A stretch of 64,000 bases of DNA from Halichondria panicea (lineage: Eukaryota > Porifera > Demospongiae > Suberitida > Halichondriidae): assembly GCF_963675165.1 (NCBI RefSeq), contig NC_087382.1, forward strand, positions 744,001 through 808,000, read 5' to 3'. The number at the start of each line of letters is the position of its first letter. Positions within the stretch are counted from its first letter, which is position 1. Shown here piece after piece: positions 31,901 through 42,461 of the stretch. The notes beneath the pieces were generated by a model that searched no databases, was not told the DNA's origin, and saw nothing but the letters and a program-made list of their open reading frames with translations. Both the position numbers and the translations under genes were made by a program.

Positions 31901-34900
31901 TTGTGCTGGTGCTGTCACCACCAGTGTCTCTGATAATAGACCAGGTCTCAAGCCTCCGGAAGAGGGGTGTCTCTGCTGCTATATTGTCTGGCAACAAAGG
32001 TATTAAAGATGTAGATCTAGATAGCTATATTAAAGAATCTAGGAACTGATGATATTAATGGCCTGAACTTAGTGCATTATTACAGTCAACACTGATCCTT
32101 CATTTCATAGCTAGATGTTGAGAAGGACCTCTTTGCTAGTGTGAGTGACGTGTCCGAGGGTCGGTTTTCTCTCCTCTATAGTGTTCCCGAGGCACTCCTT
32201 GGCAGAGAAGCGTAGAAGCAGCTCCTGGTCCAACGTCCCCTCTGTGACTCTGTAGTGGCAGTCGCTGTTGACAAAGCACACTGTGCGTATAAGTGGTAAG
32301 CAAGAGTGCATGGTTACAGTATTTATTCGATTTGAGGCAACGCTTTTAAATATTACGAATCCCCAGGGGTGGCTACTTTTTGAGGCAGAAACATTATTTT
32401 GTAGGGAATCCACTAGCCTTATTCCAGGCCACTTTAAAATACGAACTACATGTATTACAATAAGTGGCTACATCATTTTAGGACGCGACATATAAAACAA
32501 CACAGCTTGAGTAAGTGCTACTTTGGATGTAGTGTGTTGCATATTTGGAGGGTCTCCTTAAAAAATGTACACAAGATACAATATACATGACGATTGTACG
32601 TTAAAACATAGTGCCTTTACATGTGCTCTACTGTCTACGCAGTTTTGTATAATGATTTTACAAATGCCCCCTCACTCAACCACTTGTCTAGCACTTTGGT
32701 ATGGCCTTCACTGATCTTTTTGACATGTTTTAATATCGCTTCATAGCTGATTGATGTGGTTTAGCCTGGCCCAAGCCTAAATTAAATAATTGAATAATCA
32801 CTGTACTTACCATGTGATAAATGTACATAATTATGTGTTTGACTCATGATTATTACTGTACAATTATACCTTGACAGACTGTTTGTCAGTAGGAGTGCTG
32901 GCACTCGTAGTCTGTAGTGTGCACTCAATTCCAGCTATTATTTATATAATTAATTATTATTTTTTTATATAACACTCTGCATGCAGGTACAGAGATCTAC
33001 CATTGGGTTGCTGAGTACTGGCAGTCTCAACAGAAGTTGCTTGAGTATAACGTTGCTCCAATCCCTCAGCGGCACGTCTCGTTCACATGGAGCAGTGACT
33101 AACAAAATTAATTAACAGTAATTTTTGAAACTCATCTTACTCTTATTTTTATATTACTCTTGTCCTGGACGGGGAAACAGAGTCGCCTTCCAGCGGCTCC
33201 AACGGTCTGACGCTTAGCTAATGGTGGTCTTGCTACGTGTGTGTGTGTGTGTGTGTGTGGAGAAACCTACCCCACTAGTGTCTTTGGATATCTTTCTCGG
33301 AGCCGAGTACTCATTGAGCTGCCAGTGACACTTGTGAGAGGCCTGGGTAGCCATCTAGCTCTCTGTTGTTTTAATGTATTTTTCCTATGAACCATGCGGT
33401 ATAACGTATTCTCATTCTGTTTATTTTCCGTTTTATTATCAACATAAATTTAGCGCATGTGCACTAACACCCCTGCAATGAACACCAGGCCGTATTTTAA
33501 TCGGCGTGGGTTCGAGGCTAGTCAGTTTGCTGCTCCTGTTAGTGACTCCAAGAAGTTTAAACTGCGTTCTTCTGCTATTCCTGTCAAGACTAATGCGCGT
33601 ACCAAGTGAGGAGTTAAACTCTGGGCGGATTGGTCAAGAGCAAGAGTTGTTGAAGTTGACCCTGTATACCAAGCTGTCTCTCAAGTAAACCCAACAACAC
33701 CGTTGCATGCTAAAAATGCCTGTGCGGTGCCTGTATACCAGTTCGGGCATCCCACGCTATGGGAAGCAACCTGTTGGAAGAAATAAGCTGTCTCAAATCA
33801 TTTCAAAAATATGCGAAAACCTGGGATGGGATAGAAGGGAGAAAGACGGAACATCTGGAAACTACTGCACTGTATTGTCAAGACTTTAGTGACCAGCTAA
33901 TAAAGGAACGTACAGGACATTGCTCGCTTGAAGTTCTGTATAAATACAAACGAATTGGCAATACAATTAAGGTATCCATGGCACCACAAATAGAGGGGAA
34001 AGAGAACAAGAAACCGTTACTGTCGTCTATGCTAAGCCAGAATAGAAGATTTCTGAAGGTGATGATCGAATATCCCTAGAAGAAAAAGCCCAAAATTTAA
34101 CCAGAAGACCTCAAAGCCATGTTTGAACATTCATCTTTGCAAAATTGTACAATCAATATTCATATTTTGCATACCATTCTGGTGCTCTTGATTAATTAGC
34201 GCGTATTAAATTTAGCGTTAATTACAAATTCGCTAAAATTAGCACCCGTTTATAATAGTAACAATAGACCAATGTGTTCGAACCCCTGTACAGGCACACA
34301 GGGAACAGATTCAGCACAAAGATACTGAGCTGGTCAGGAGAGATGCCATCATTCAACAACAGAGACAGGTGAGACAAAATGCACTATTATAAATAATTAT
34401 TGCAGAGCTATATAGAAGAAGCTTTGATCTGTTGTTCGTACTGTACAATCTAGTGGACTGGTGGGCGTCGCCTCTTAGAGAAGTGATTTAGTGAGCATGC
34501 AATTTATATTGCTACAAGTAACACTCGCTTGTTAGTAGACACTATCCTATAAGTTCACTCATTCATTATTCAGGGTCTCCCTCCCAGAGAGTTGAGACCT
34601 CCACTCACTCTGAAATGGAGAAGAGAGAAAAACATGCCAATCAAGATGAGTGACACAGTACAGAGTATTGTTATTGGTGACACAGTGTATGTTGGTGGAG
34701 GGCATGCAGACAATGATTGTGACAGGTGTACAGTGATGAAGTTCGAGCAAGATCAATGGACCAAACTACCAGAGTACACTGCCAAGTTCTTCGCTATGAC
34801 ATCACTCGCTAATCGATTAGTGCTGGTGGGAGGATTTGATTCAAGAAACCAAAGTGCCAACAAACAGCTTGCTGTAATTGAATCAGGGAAATGGACTCAC

Positions 34901-35482
34901 CCGTACCCACCAATGAACATTGCTCGCGATTCCTTAACAGCTGTTTCCTTCAACAACCACATCATTGTAGCTGGTGGGCATAATGATAAAGGACGTACCT
35001 CCTCTGTAGAGGTGTTGGACGTGGCATCAAGAAGATGGTACATTGCTCAGTCACTACCTAACCCACGATCATCACTGAAACCAACTCTCATAGGAAACAC
35101 CCTCTACCTAATGGGAGGATGGGATCACATGTGGTGGACCAAGACAGTGCACCACGTTGACCTCAATGAACTCATTGTAAAAGCCCTTTCCAACCTGGAC
35201 ACACCCACTCTCTGGCAGACCTTACAGGAAGTACCACTCCTGTTGTCAGCTCCTCTCAGTATTGGGAGGTCACTATTAGCTGTTGGTGGACGGGATGACA
35301 GAGACAACCCAAGTTCATTGATCCACCTCTACCAGCCTGACACCAGGAGGTGGGTGAAAATGGGAAACCTGCCTACTGCACGATACAACTGCACATGCTC
35401 AGTACTTCCTAATGGAGAGGTCATTGTAGCCGGAGGACAGACAAATGCAAAGGACATTCAAACTGTGGACTTCTTCGCTTAG
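28977..35482 (+). CDS. unit C: protein kinase-coiled coil-kelch protein
   Basis: Seven phase-0 exons: 28977-29096, 29179-29748, 30007-30333, 30404-30532, 30685-30822, 34294-34368 and 34574-35482, giving about 755 residues. The kinase is almost identical to unit B and keeps the glycine loop, Lys, Glu, HRDLTARN, DFG and MPPE motifs. The coiled-coil exon 4 has five KD heptads (43 codons against 50 in B). The kelch loops differ markedly: blade 2 reads VGGFDSRNQSANKQ and blade 4 MGGWDHMWWTKTV. Intron 5 is about 3.5 kb because of nested transposons (31.3-34.26 kb), yet reading frame and splice sites are intact. A duplicated acceptor (about 29905-29915) and a partial copy of the exon 5 start (about 30599) precede the used ones. 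The leader differs from those of A, B and E. Confidence 0.82.
31511..33520. mobile_element. 2010-bp TAGCCTCG-family element carrying a RecQ fragment
   Basis: Inverted ends of about 75 bp begin TAGCCTCGAATCCACGCCG; the right end is the complement, ending GGCTA at 33520. The flanks GTCGGTTTG (31502-31510) and GTCAGTTTG (33521-33529) are 9-bp target duplications with one mismatch. It lies within the Crypton-type relic. Its only recognisable cargo is the helicase relic at 31685-32300. Confidence 0.8.
31685..32300 (+). pseudogene. RecQ-like helicase fragment
   Basis: From the Met at 31685 the frame encodes LKPKQKEALIHLYDDHDVF and a Walker A-like FPTGYGKSLCFQLL. After a frame change the RecQ motif Ia region follows (LSPPVSLIIDQVSSLRKRGV, ending LSGNK at a GTATT donor). 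From about 32111 a further segment reads DLFASVSDVSEGRFSLLYSV and then a DEAH box altered to VDKAH. A stop interrupts the latter segment. Only the first third of a helicase is present, so it is a captured fragment and not a working gene. Confidence 0.65.
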
Positions 35483-35669
35483 CCTTTCTATCGTATAATT
35501 TATAATAACGTTGCAGCAGAATTTCAATTGTTTGGAATGTTAAAAATTGTTTTTAAATTATGTAAAAAGAACGGCACGAGTTTGTACACGAAATGTTTGT
35601 ACAAGGTCAAATTAATGCTAATAATATAATAATTACATTGTCAGAATAGACCACAAAAACAGACAGTCT

Positions 35670-35795
35670 TTAATATAACAAGTTCAGGTCCTTGGTTGGG
35701 GTCTTGTCCGAGGGTAGGGTGGACGCCTTCTCTCAGAATCCAAAGTCTATCTCCTCTTCCGAGTCAGACAGTGAGGGGTGGGGCTCGGGAACGAA
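35670..35795 (-). pseudogene. AP1AR-like last exon relic after unit C
   Basis: On the - strand it reads PEPHPSLSDSEEEIDFGF and continues to the normal ending DLNLL plus one residue. The acceptor before it is destroyed (the CTGAG context is changed to ACGAAAAACG on the + strand), and no other exon of the gene follows. Confidence 0.6.
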
Positions 35796-36525
35796 AAACG
35801 AAAAGCAATCTAGCCTGGAATGTCATTAAAAGGTCATAATTAGTGAAAGTTCAAGTGATGTCCGACCTCCTCTGATTGCAATGCAAAAATGTATCATCAA
35901 TGTTAGCCTCGACGATTCCAGGCCGCACTTGTGAAGGAGGCTAGCTACATGCTATTAGTAGTTCAGCACCCGCGGCGCGGTGCTTTCATCTTTCATCATA
36001 GGATACACTGACTTATAGCATAGATAGTACAGGGATTTGAGGAGTTCTTGCAACTGTAATGTCGAGAGCGGAAGTACCTGTCACGTGAACAGTTACGTAA
36101 TTATGGCTCATTTCAAACCAATTTTTCTCCAATAAAGCCTTTAGGCCTGTTTATTTTAGGGGAAAATCGACCTATACAGGAGGCTTTGCTCTGCATATAA
36201 TTATCTGCAAGCCTTTGCACCACAGCTAAAGCTATCCTTGAGCCCAATCGTGAGCTAGAGTAAACCACTGAAGATCAGCCACCATGATAAATCGGCCGCT
36301 CGTACGCCAACACAGCACTTGCAAATTGATTTATTTTTGCTACTATATAGAGCTCTTGATGTGATGTTCCTATGAGCCAAACGAGACTTGCAACCAACGT
36401 TGTGTTCCGGAGTTAGAGTTAACTTTCCAGCGCTGCCGAAAGTACATAATATTCAGCCAATTGCATGTATTTCTGGCACAACGTACTCTAGAGTAAGGAG
36501 ACACGATCCAGCTAAGATTAACTTC
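35796..36525. other. spacer, no gene seen
   Basis: A decayed TAGCCTCG-type palindrome lies at about 35905-35944 without clear duplication. The remainder shows no coding or repeat structure that I can support. Confidence 0.45.
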
Positions 36526-36779
36526 TAGTAGTAGCTAACTATGTCTACTAGCTGCATGCAAAATATGAAACTCTGTGGTGCAGCTGTTCCACTACTACAT
36601 GTAGCCACGCTTTTTTCTCACAAATCTACTGATTGAAATTCGGCCACGCCCCATTGCAGGTTATAACATCATTAGCCTCGACTCCAACCGCCCCAACTAT
36701 TATAAGAGCAATCCTCAAAGATTATATATGGTAACACAGACAAAATAGACAAAATAGACTACAAAAAGAACATAAAAAC

Positions 36780-37583
36780 AATATTATTATTATTACTGGC
36801 TACACGACATACAAAACCATGTTTTTTGAGCATCATTAAAAACAGCGTTCGGAATGTTTTCGCAATCCTGGTGGTACCATTTACTGCAACTGTCACATGA
36901 CGCCATATCCCCGAACCTCGATGTGACTTCCACATCAGAATATCGGCAACTACAGTATACAGGAACCTGCGTTTTTGCGACTATTGTCTTGGGGCAATCC
37001 CTTTTTTTGCAGCTCGTGGGAAGCGTGACAGTTCACGATTGTTGAAGCAACGCTCCAGATAAACTCTCATCATCGATTCATCGTAGCTGATTTTCAAAGG
37101 GTTTCGACCAGAACATAAATCATAAGCCATAGCGATGGCAAACAAACCACAAGAATCACCAGTATACTGAAGTTGAACATTCACAACTTGGATTGTGAAA
37201 CGGTCTTTCATACAATGGAGAATCGTGCAAGACTGTTCAATAATGGTAGGGCCAGGTTCTATGTGAAGACTGTCATACAGCTGTATTTTACTTGCATCAG
37301 ATGATAATTTATTTGATAAGCACGCCCAATGAAATCCTCCAACATGAATTATTTGCACAAATTCATGAGCTGACGATCTCCACTGGAGATTTTCAAGCAA
37401 GTACATAGTATCTTGAAGTCCGTTTTGATGAGGGAATTCTCTTCTGAGCAGCATATTTGCAGCAGAAATATGATTTGCTGACAGCCAAGCATTACGTTGA
37501 AGGGCTTGTTTCTCATAAAGAAAGAGACCAAGATCACTAACCCAATCTTTTAAGCACGGATTTGTTTCTGAGTCATCAAGCAA
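36780..37583 (-). pseudogene. Ulp1-like protease with frameshifted PHD finger
   Basis: The first 200 codons align with the Ulp1 exon at 4266-5012 (shared QNGLQDT, then HWACLSN, IQLYDSL and GDSCGLFAIAMAYDL, giving the His, Asp and Cys of the C48 core). After PRQ a stop occurs; in another frame the PHD finger continues (VYCSCRYSDVEV, ASCDSCSKWYHQDC), so a frameshift or short intron separates them. Because the transposase of this element is also deleted, I treat it as decaying, though the protease part itself is open. Confidence 0.6.
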
Positions 37584-37737
37584 TGATTCATTGGAGTGTA
37601 CCTACAGATACAATGACATACATAACAAGATGCTCATAGAGCATCATAACAAATCTTACCCCACGAAAATTACCCACTGTATGATATACAACTCTATGAT
37701 ATTATCCTATGGAGTGTAACTGCACAAGTAATACATT

Positions 37738-38160
37738 ATTTACCTTATATGCCTTCGAGTCACCAGCACGTGTACTAAAGGGCGTAGATTTGACATTCCT
37801 TGCAGCACTTTCCCCGCTGCTTTTCACTGGGCTCTCAGGATCAATGACAACAACAGGAGCTTGGTCGTCTGGAGCTGCATTTTACCATGAATATACAGTC
37901 AGTACAATACATGCATGTACACAAATACAAACCTGTTTTCTTTCTCCCAGTCTGAACACTCACTCCTATAAATGCACACCAGAATCACGTGGTAACAAAA
38001 CAATAAGACCCACACATATACAAGTACATGCACATGCACATTACTTACCAGTGCGTGTTCTAGAGCGCGTAGATTTTACGTTCCTTGTAGCACTTTCCCC
38101 GCTGCTTTTCACTGGGCTCTTAGGGTCAACGACAACGACAGGAGCTTGGTCATCTGGAGC
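37738..38160 (-). repeat. duplicated linker exon pair in the second pogo-like copy
   Basis: Two similar - strand exons, about 37738-37875 and 38050-38165, both read APDDQAPVVV and SPVKSSGESA..NVKST and are bounded by acceptor-like TGCAG and donor-like GTAAGT or GTAAAT. Their introns are also duplicated. The unit is about 310 bp. Confidence 0.7.
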
Positions 38161-38320
38161 TGCATTTTACACAGTCAGTACAATACATGCATGTACGTAC
38201 ACAATACAAACCTGTCTCAGTCTTTCTCCCAGTCTGAACACTCACTCCTATAAATGCACACCAGAATCACGTGGTAACAAAACAATGAGACCCACACATA
38301 TACAAGTACATGCATGCACA

Positions 38321-38827
38321 TTACTCACCATCCGTGGCTTTTGCTCTTGCTACAGACAATTTAGCAGGAATTCGCAAAACTAGTTCCGAGTGTCGCTTTG
38401 TGAAGCTTTCATACCAACCATGAGTGACTGTGACCTTGACTCCTTTACGGTCGCACACTCTTTGCACAATTGCAATTACATTACTTCTGGTTTTAGGAAA
38501 GCCAACAGAGGCACATCTAATCAAGAACCTGGTCAGTTCTGCTTCTTCTGCATCAGAGAGATACTTGTTTGGGCCACTTTTGGCACCAGGAAGAGTGCTT
38601 CCTTGATAGTAATCGCCCAGTGTGGACCTAGGAATACCATATTCTTCAGCAACACGTCGTTGACTCAACGTACCATTTCTAATAGCTGAACAAGCAGTGC
38701 TTACGGTTTTCAAATCCCAATGCTTGTATGATCAGGGTGGGCGATTTTTTGAGTTAACTTCACATACAGTCGCAGCCTTCTTAGTACGGCTATAAAATAT
38801 ACTTTCTTTTAGCGGTACTTCAGCCAT
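38321..38827 (-). pseudogene. pogo-type transposase N-terminus (DDE domain missing)
   Basis: The frame starts at an ATG at 38827 (MAEVPLKESIFYSRTKKAAT), breaks near 38730, and continues in the frame holding the helix-turn-helix (RRVAEEYGIPRSTLGDYYQG) and the CENP-B-like region (LSDAEEAELTRFLIRCASVG). It aligns with residues about 30-160 of the transposase at 5516-7099. The frame runs out at a splice donor (GTGAGT) before any catalytic motif. Confidence 0.7.
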
Positions 38828-39233
38828 ATGTAACCTACAGAATAAGCAAAGACAAAAATAAATGTTCAGCACCATAATTGTGGAGTTCTAAGTTTGTCTC
38901 AAAGTGAAGTGAAGCTGTTGTTATTACAATACTAAAAGCACACTGTAAACCATTGCCAAAACATAGATACAAATATGGCCATGAAGCTAGCTAGCTCATT
39001 AATTACCTAGAAGCGAGCCTAGAAGCACCTAGTACCTGGAAACACGTCTCACACAGTAGCACTTTCGATTTATCCACGTGGCAAGATAGTTTTGAAAGCA
39101 ATGGGCGTGGCCGAATTTCAATCAGTAGATTTGTGAGAAAAAAGCGTGGCTAGTAGTGGAACAGCTGCACCACAGAGTTTCATATTTTGCATGCAGCTAG
39201 TAGACATAGTTAGCTACTACTACTACTACTACT

Positions 39234-40762
39234 ATTACTATAGTAGCCTGGATGTGTTTTCTTTTGGGGTGATTTTGACGCAGATTGTTTGCAAGTTGGA
39301 GACGATCAAATCAGCCATGGATCGATCAATCCATGTTGCCCAAATCCCTCACACACACAGGTTGAGGAAGCTTATCGACAGATGTTTGCGAGAAGACATG
39401 ACGAGGAGACCATCTGCCAGGGACATCTGTGAGTCTATTAGATACATAGTGCAGGATAATTATGTGTTTTACGCTTCCAACAAATATGTGATTTTCCTAT
39501 TTAACTTACTTTTAGATACTTCACTAGCAGTGGAGGAAACAAAGAGGGAGTCAAAGGACACTCAACCAGTCAAGAAGGTGCCTACATGTAGTGTGTGAAT
39601 GAGATTCGTAACTGCTGCCACAAACACATACCTGACGTTGGTTCATTATTGTGGTCAGGAAACTATTATTATCCTTTAGAGTGTGCCTATAATTCGTATC
39701 GTAAAAGATTGTGTTACTGTAACACTGTATTATTGAATTCACGCGTGCTTTCTAGTTTGAAGATGTCGGTGCTTTCATTGCTACAAGTAACACTCGCTTG
39801 TTAGTAGACACTATCCTAATTACGCTCATTCATTATTCAGGATCCCCCTCCAAGAGAGTTGAGACCTCCACTCACTCTGAAATGGAGAAGAGGGAAAGAC
39901 ATGCCAATCAAGATGGGCACCTCGGTACAGAGTGTTGTTATCGGTGACACGATGTATGCTGTTGGACGCAATAATCATAACGGGTGTACAGTGATAAAGC
40001 TCGAGCAAGATCAATGAACCAAACTACCAGAGTACACTGCCCAGTGGTTCGCTATGACATCATTCGCTAATCGACTAGTGCTGGTAGGAGGACGTTATCA
40101 AAGAAACAACAAAGTCAGCAATCAACTTGCCGTCTTTAAGTCAGGGGAATGGACTCACCCGTACCCACCAATGAACATTGCTCGTAATTCCTCAACAGCT
40201 GTCTCCTTCAACAACCACATCATTGTAGCTGGTGGGGTTGATGGTAAAGGACAAACCTCCTCTGTGGAGGTGTTGGACATGGCATCAAGAAGATGGTACA
40301 TTGCTCAGTCACTACCTAACTCGCGATCAGAACTGAAATCGACTCTCATAGGAAACACCCTCTACCTAATGGGAGGGCACAATCACACTGGGCCAACCAA
40401 GACAGCTAGTGCACCACGTCGACCTCAATAAACTCATTGCCAAAGCCCTTTCTAACCTGCACACACCCACTCTCTGGTGCCAGACCTTACGGGAAGTACC
40501 ACTCAAGTTGTCAGCTCCTCTCAGTAGTGGGAGATCACTATTAGTCGTTGGTGGACGGGACGACAGAGGCAACCCAAGTTCATCGATCCACCTCTACCAG
40601 CCTGACACCAGGAGGTGGGTGACAGTGGGAGACCTGCCTACTGTACGATACTACTCCACATGCTCAGTACTTCCTAGTGGAGAGGTCATTGTAGCCGGAG
40701 GACAGACACAACTATTTGATTACACTCAAACTGTGGACTTATTCTCTATAAGTGCTTAGCCA
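39234..40762 (+). pseudogene. unit D: truncated death-domain-kinase-kelch pseudogene
   Basis: Only the C-lobe of the kinase survives (from about 39234, SSLDVFSFGVILTQIVCKLE to the GTGAGT donor after 39428), joined to transposon sequence on its left. The linker exon 39516-39577 (TKRESKDTQPVKK) is intact. No coiled-coil exon is found. The kelch exon 39841-40762 has a TGA at 40015, a 4-bp insertion near 40407 and a 3-bp insertion near 40477. The residues correspond to unit G's kinase type rather than to B, C or E. Death-domain and N-lobe exons are absent. Confidence 0.75.
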
Positions 40763-41079
40763 CTATTCTCTAATTGTTTCATTTCTTTTGGTTTCACTTT
40801 AATTGTCATGAATTGCGACAATTAATAATCCTGATGTTTTTTTTATACATGTCATGAGAAAGGCTCTAATTATCTTGCACAGAATAATTATTAATATCAT
40901 TGTTGGTATATAGGGATTGTAAATAATATTAAATCATGCAAAACACATTGTAATTAATTATGACATAATGTTTGATTGAATTGTATAATATAGTTATAGT
41001 TTAAACATAAACAATGGTCCGGTATGAACATAAATATTGTCAGAATAGACCACAAAAACAGACAAAATATGTGACAGTC

Positions 41080-41765
41080 TCATAACAAGTTCAGGTCCTT
41101 GGTTGTGGTCTTGTCCGAGGGTACCTTCTCCCAGAATCCAAAGTCTATCTCCTCTTCCGAGTCAGACAGTGAGGGGTGGGGCTCGGGAACTGAGGGGTTA
41201 AAGAGTCACACATGGTCATAGTCATACTGACTTCAGGCCTACTATGTAAGTAAGCACGCTAGGTTCCCATTCTCTTTACTGTACATTCAATAGTACACAG
41301 TCGACTCATTGCACTGCATAACTACACATTATACACACGTACCTTGTTCTTGATGAAGGTTCCTCAGTAGCCCCTGTCCATGGAGCCATGTCTTCAGACT
41401 GTCCCTCACTGCTTATAGGCTGCTCACCAGACTGGAGGTGGGCTGCATGTAAGGGCTGGGTGTCAGGGGAGCTTTTAGTCTCTGATGACAGACCCTTTTC
41501 CATACTGCTGAGGTCTGTTAGCGTCTGAGTGGCCAGTTTACGTGAGGCCCCTCTCTTAGCAGCATAGTAGGCCTAAAGGTGTGTATGTGTGTGTGTGTGT
41601 GTGGGGGGGGGGGGTCGTACATGATTGTACAATGCAAATACATTACAGGGAAACACACATCATGTGCTCCATTATAGCTGACACACAAATGCATTTTCCA
41701 GCTAATGTACTCTGTACCTGTACCTCCATTCTCAGTGCCTCTTCTTGTCTCCTCAACAAAGCTCT
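41080..41765 (-). pseudogene. AP1AR-like gene fragment after unit D
   Basis: Exons corresponding to 19753-19868, 20533-20762 and 20947-20979 lie at about 41080-41193, 41343-41572 and 41726-41760. The last exon has lost about 14 bp around the start of its STLPSDK region. The DEEDFDKFLE exon is missing. A TG/G microsatellite lies at 41586-41614. Confidence 0.6.
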
Positions 41766-41984
41766 TCTCCATCTCTCAACACTTGGTCAGGCTGAAAATG
41801 GCCGCACTACTGGGGGCAAAGGTCAGGGGTGAAAAATTAAACAATAGTACAGAAGACAATCAATCAGTCGATCTAGAATAAGCGTACAGACAACGAGACA
41901 ATTTATCATGTATTTTACTGCACTACTTTACTGCACTATATAACAAGTGATGCAAGCTGCGCTGTGCTTCTCGCCATGTTTTGT

Positions 41985-42395
41985 TTCGAGGCCATGACAG
42001 TGCTTGTACTCACGCACTCTTCAACGTCATAACAATCAAACACATTTTTGCTGAAGTGTTTTGGTCGAGGGAGCTGAGGTGTTCTGGATAGAACCTGTTA
42101 GGCTAACACCACTACCACTCACTCATCATCCAGTGTGTCATCAGACTCTAGCTGCATCTTTACAAGCAGCTTTGTCATACAGGCTCATCTGATTGGCCAG
42201 GAACTCGCTCTCCTCAGCAATGGTCTCTCTCCATAGTCCTGGCTATGTCACTGTGGCCCACAATAGGACTTGACAAGGCTTCCACCAAATACAGGCAATA
42301 GTTTGACCAACTTCTTCCATCCTTCAAAAGTGTCAGACTAATTTCAAAAGCATGTGGTTTGCTGATTCAGCAATATTTTTGCAACACGGGAGATT
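41985..42395 (-). pseudogene. unidentified - strand exons and death-domain relic upstream of unit E
   Basis: Reading the - strand, a block at about 42150-42245 encodes ETIAEESEFLANQMSLYDKA and an acidic stretch ending DDTLDDE at a GTGAGT donor. The next exon (about 42014-42110) reads FYPEHLSSLDQNTSAKMCL. Phases agree between them and with the exons at 15316-15462 and 13963-14019, giving four consecutive exons of one unknown protein. A few bases break the acidic part of this copy. Overlapping it, about 42235-42330 contains the death-domain-like VEALSSPIVGH relic. Confidence 0.45.
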
Positions 42396-42461
42396 GGAAT
42401 TCTTTATACATAAGAGGGGGTGTCTTGTAGCTGTACAAAAGAATGCAGAGCCAGAGAAAGA

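Larger units (their letters stand above)
31340..34260 (+). mobile_element. Crypton-type tyrosine recombinase element, interrupted relic
   Basis: The recombinase start (about 31493, ATGGCTAGTC) is interrupted after a few codons by the 2-kb insertion 31511-33520 and resumes at 33521. Joined at the target duplication, the reading continues with a basic segment, then a stop at about 33607, then further homology in shifted frames. Near 33780-33960 the C-terminal recombinase core is visible (LIKERTGHCSLEVLYKYKR, matching the R-TGH-S-Y-R pattern of KIAA1958/ZMYM/Crypton-type enzymes). The terminal regions share GGTAATTTTAGCG and a near complement. Several stops and frameshifts make it inactive. Confidence 0.6.
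36526..39225 (-). mobile_element. second, deleted copy of the pogo-like Ulp1-PHD transposon
   Basis: Inverted arms of about 130-160 bp (36526-36660 and about 39060-39225) share CTGCATGCAAAATATGAAAC and TCTCACAAATCTACTGATTG with their complements. Inside, on the - strand, are the transposase N-terminus (38321-38827), duplicated linker exons (37738-38160) and a Ulp1-PHD exon (36780-37583). The DDE domain is missing. Gene order is the same as in the copy at 212-7951, though the terminal sequences differ. Its right end abuts the broken kinase exon of unit D. Confidence 0.65.

Noticed and set aside
31607-31933. RecQ helicase as a functional gene
   Set aside because: Only the first part of the helicase is present, with frame changes, a stop and an altered DEAH box, and it lies within a short transposon.
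37709-38383. A 224-codon + strand frame with internal repeats
   Set aside because: It overlays the duplicated - strand linker exons of the pogo-like element; the repeat structure comes from those exons and their introns.
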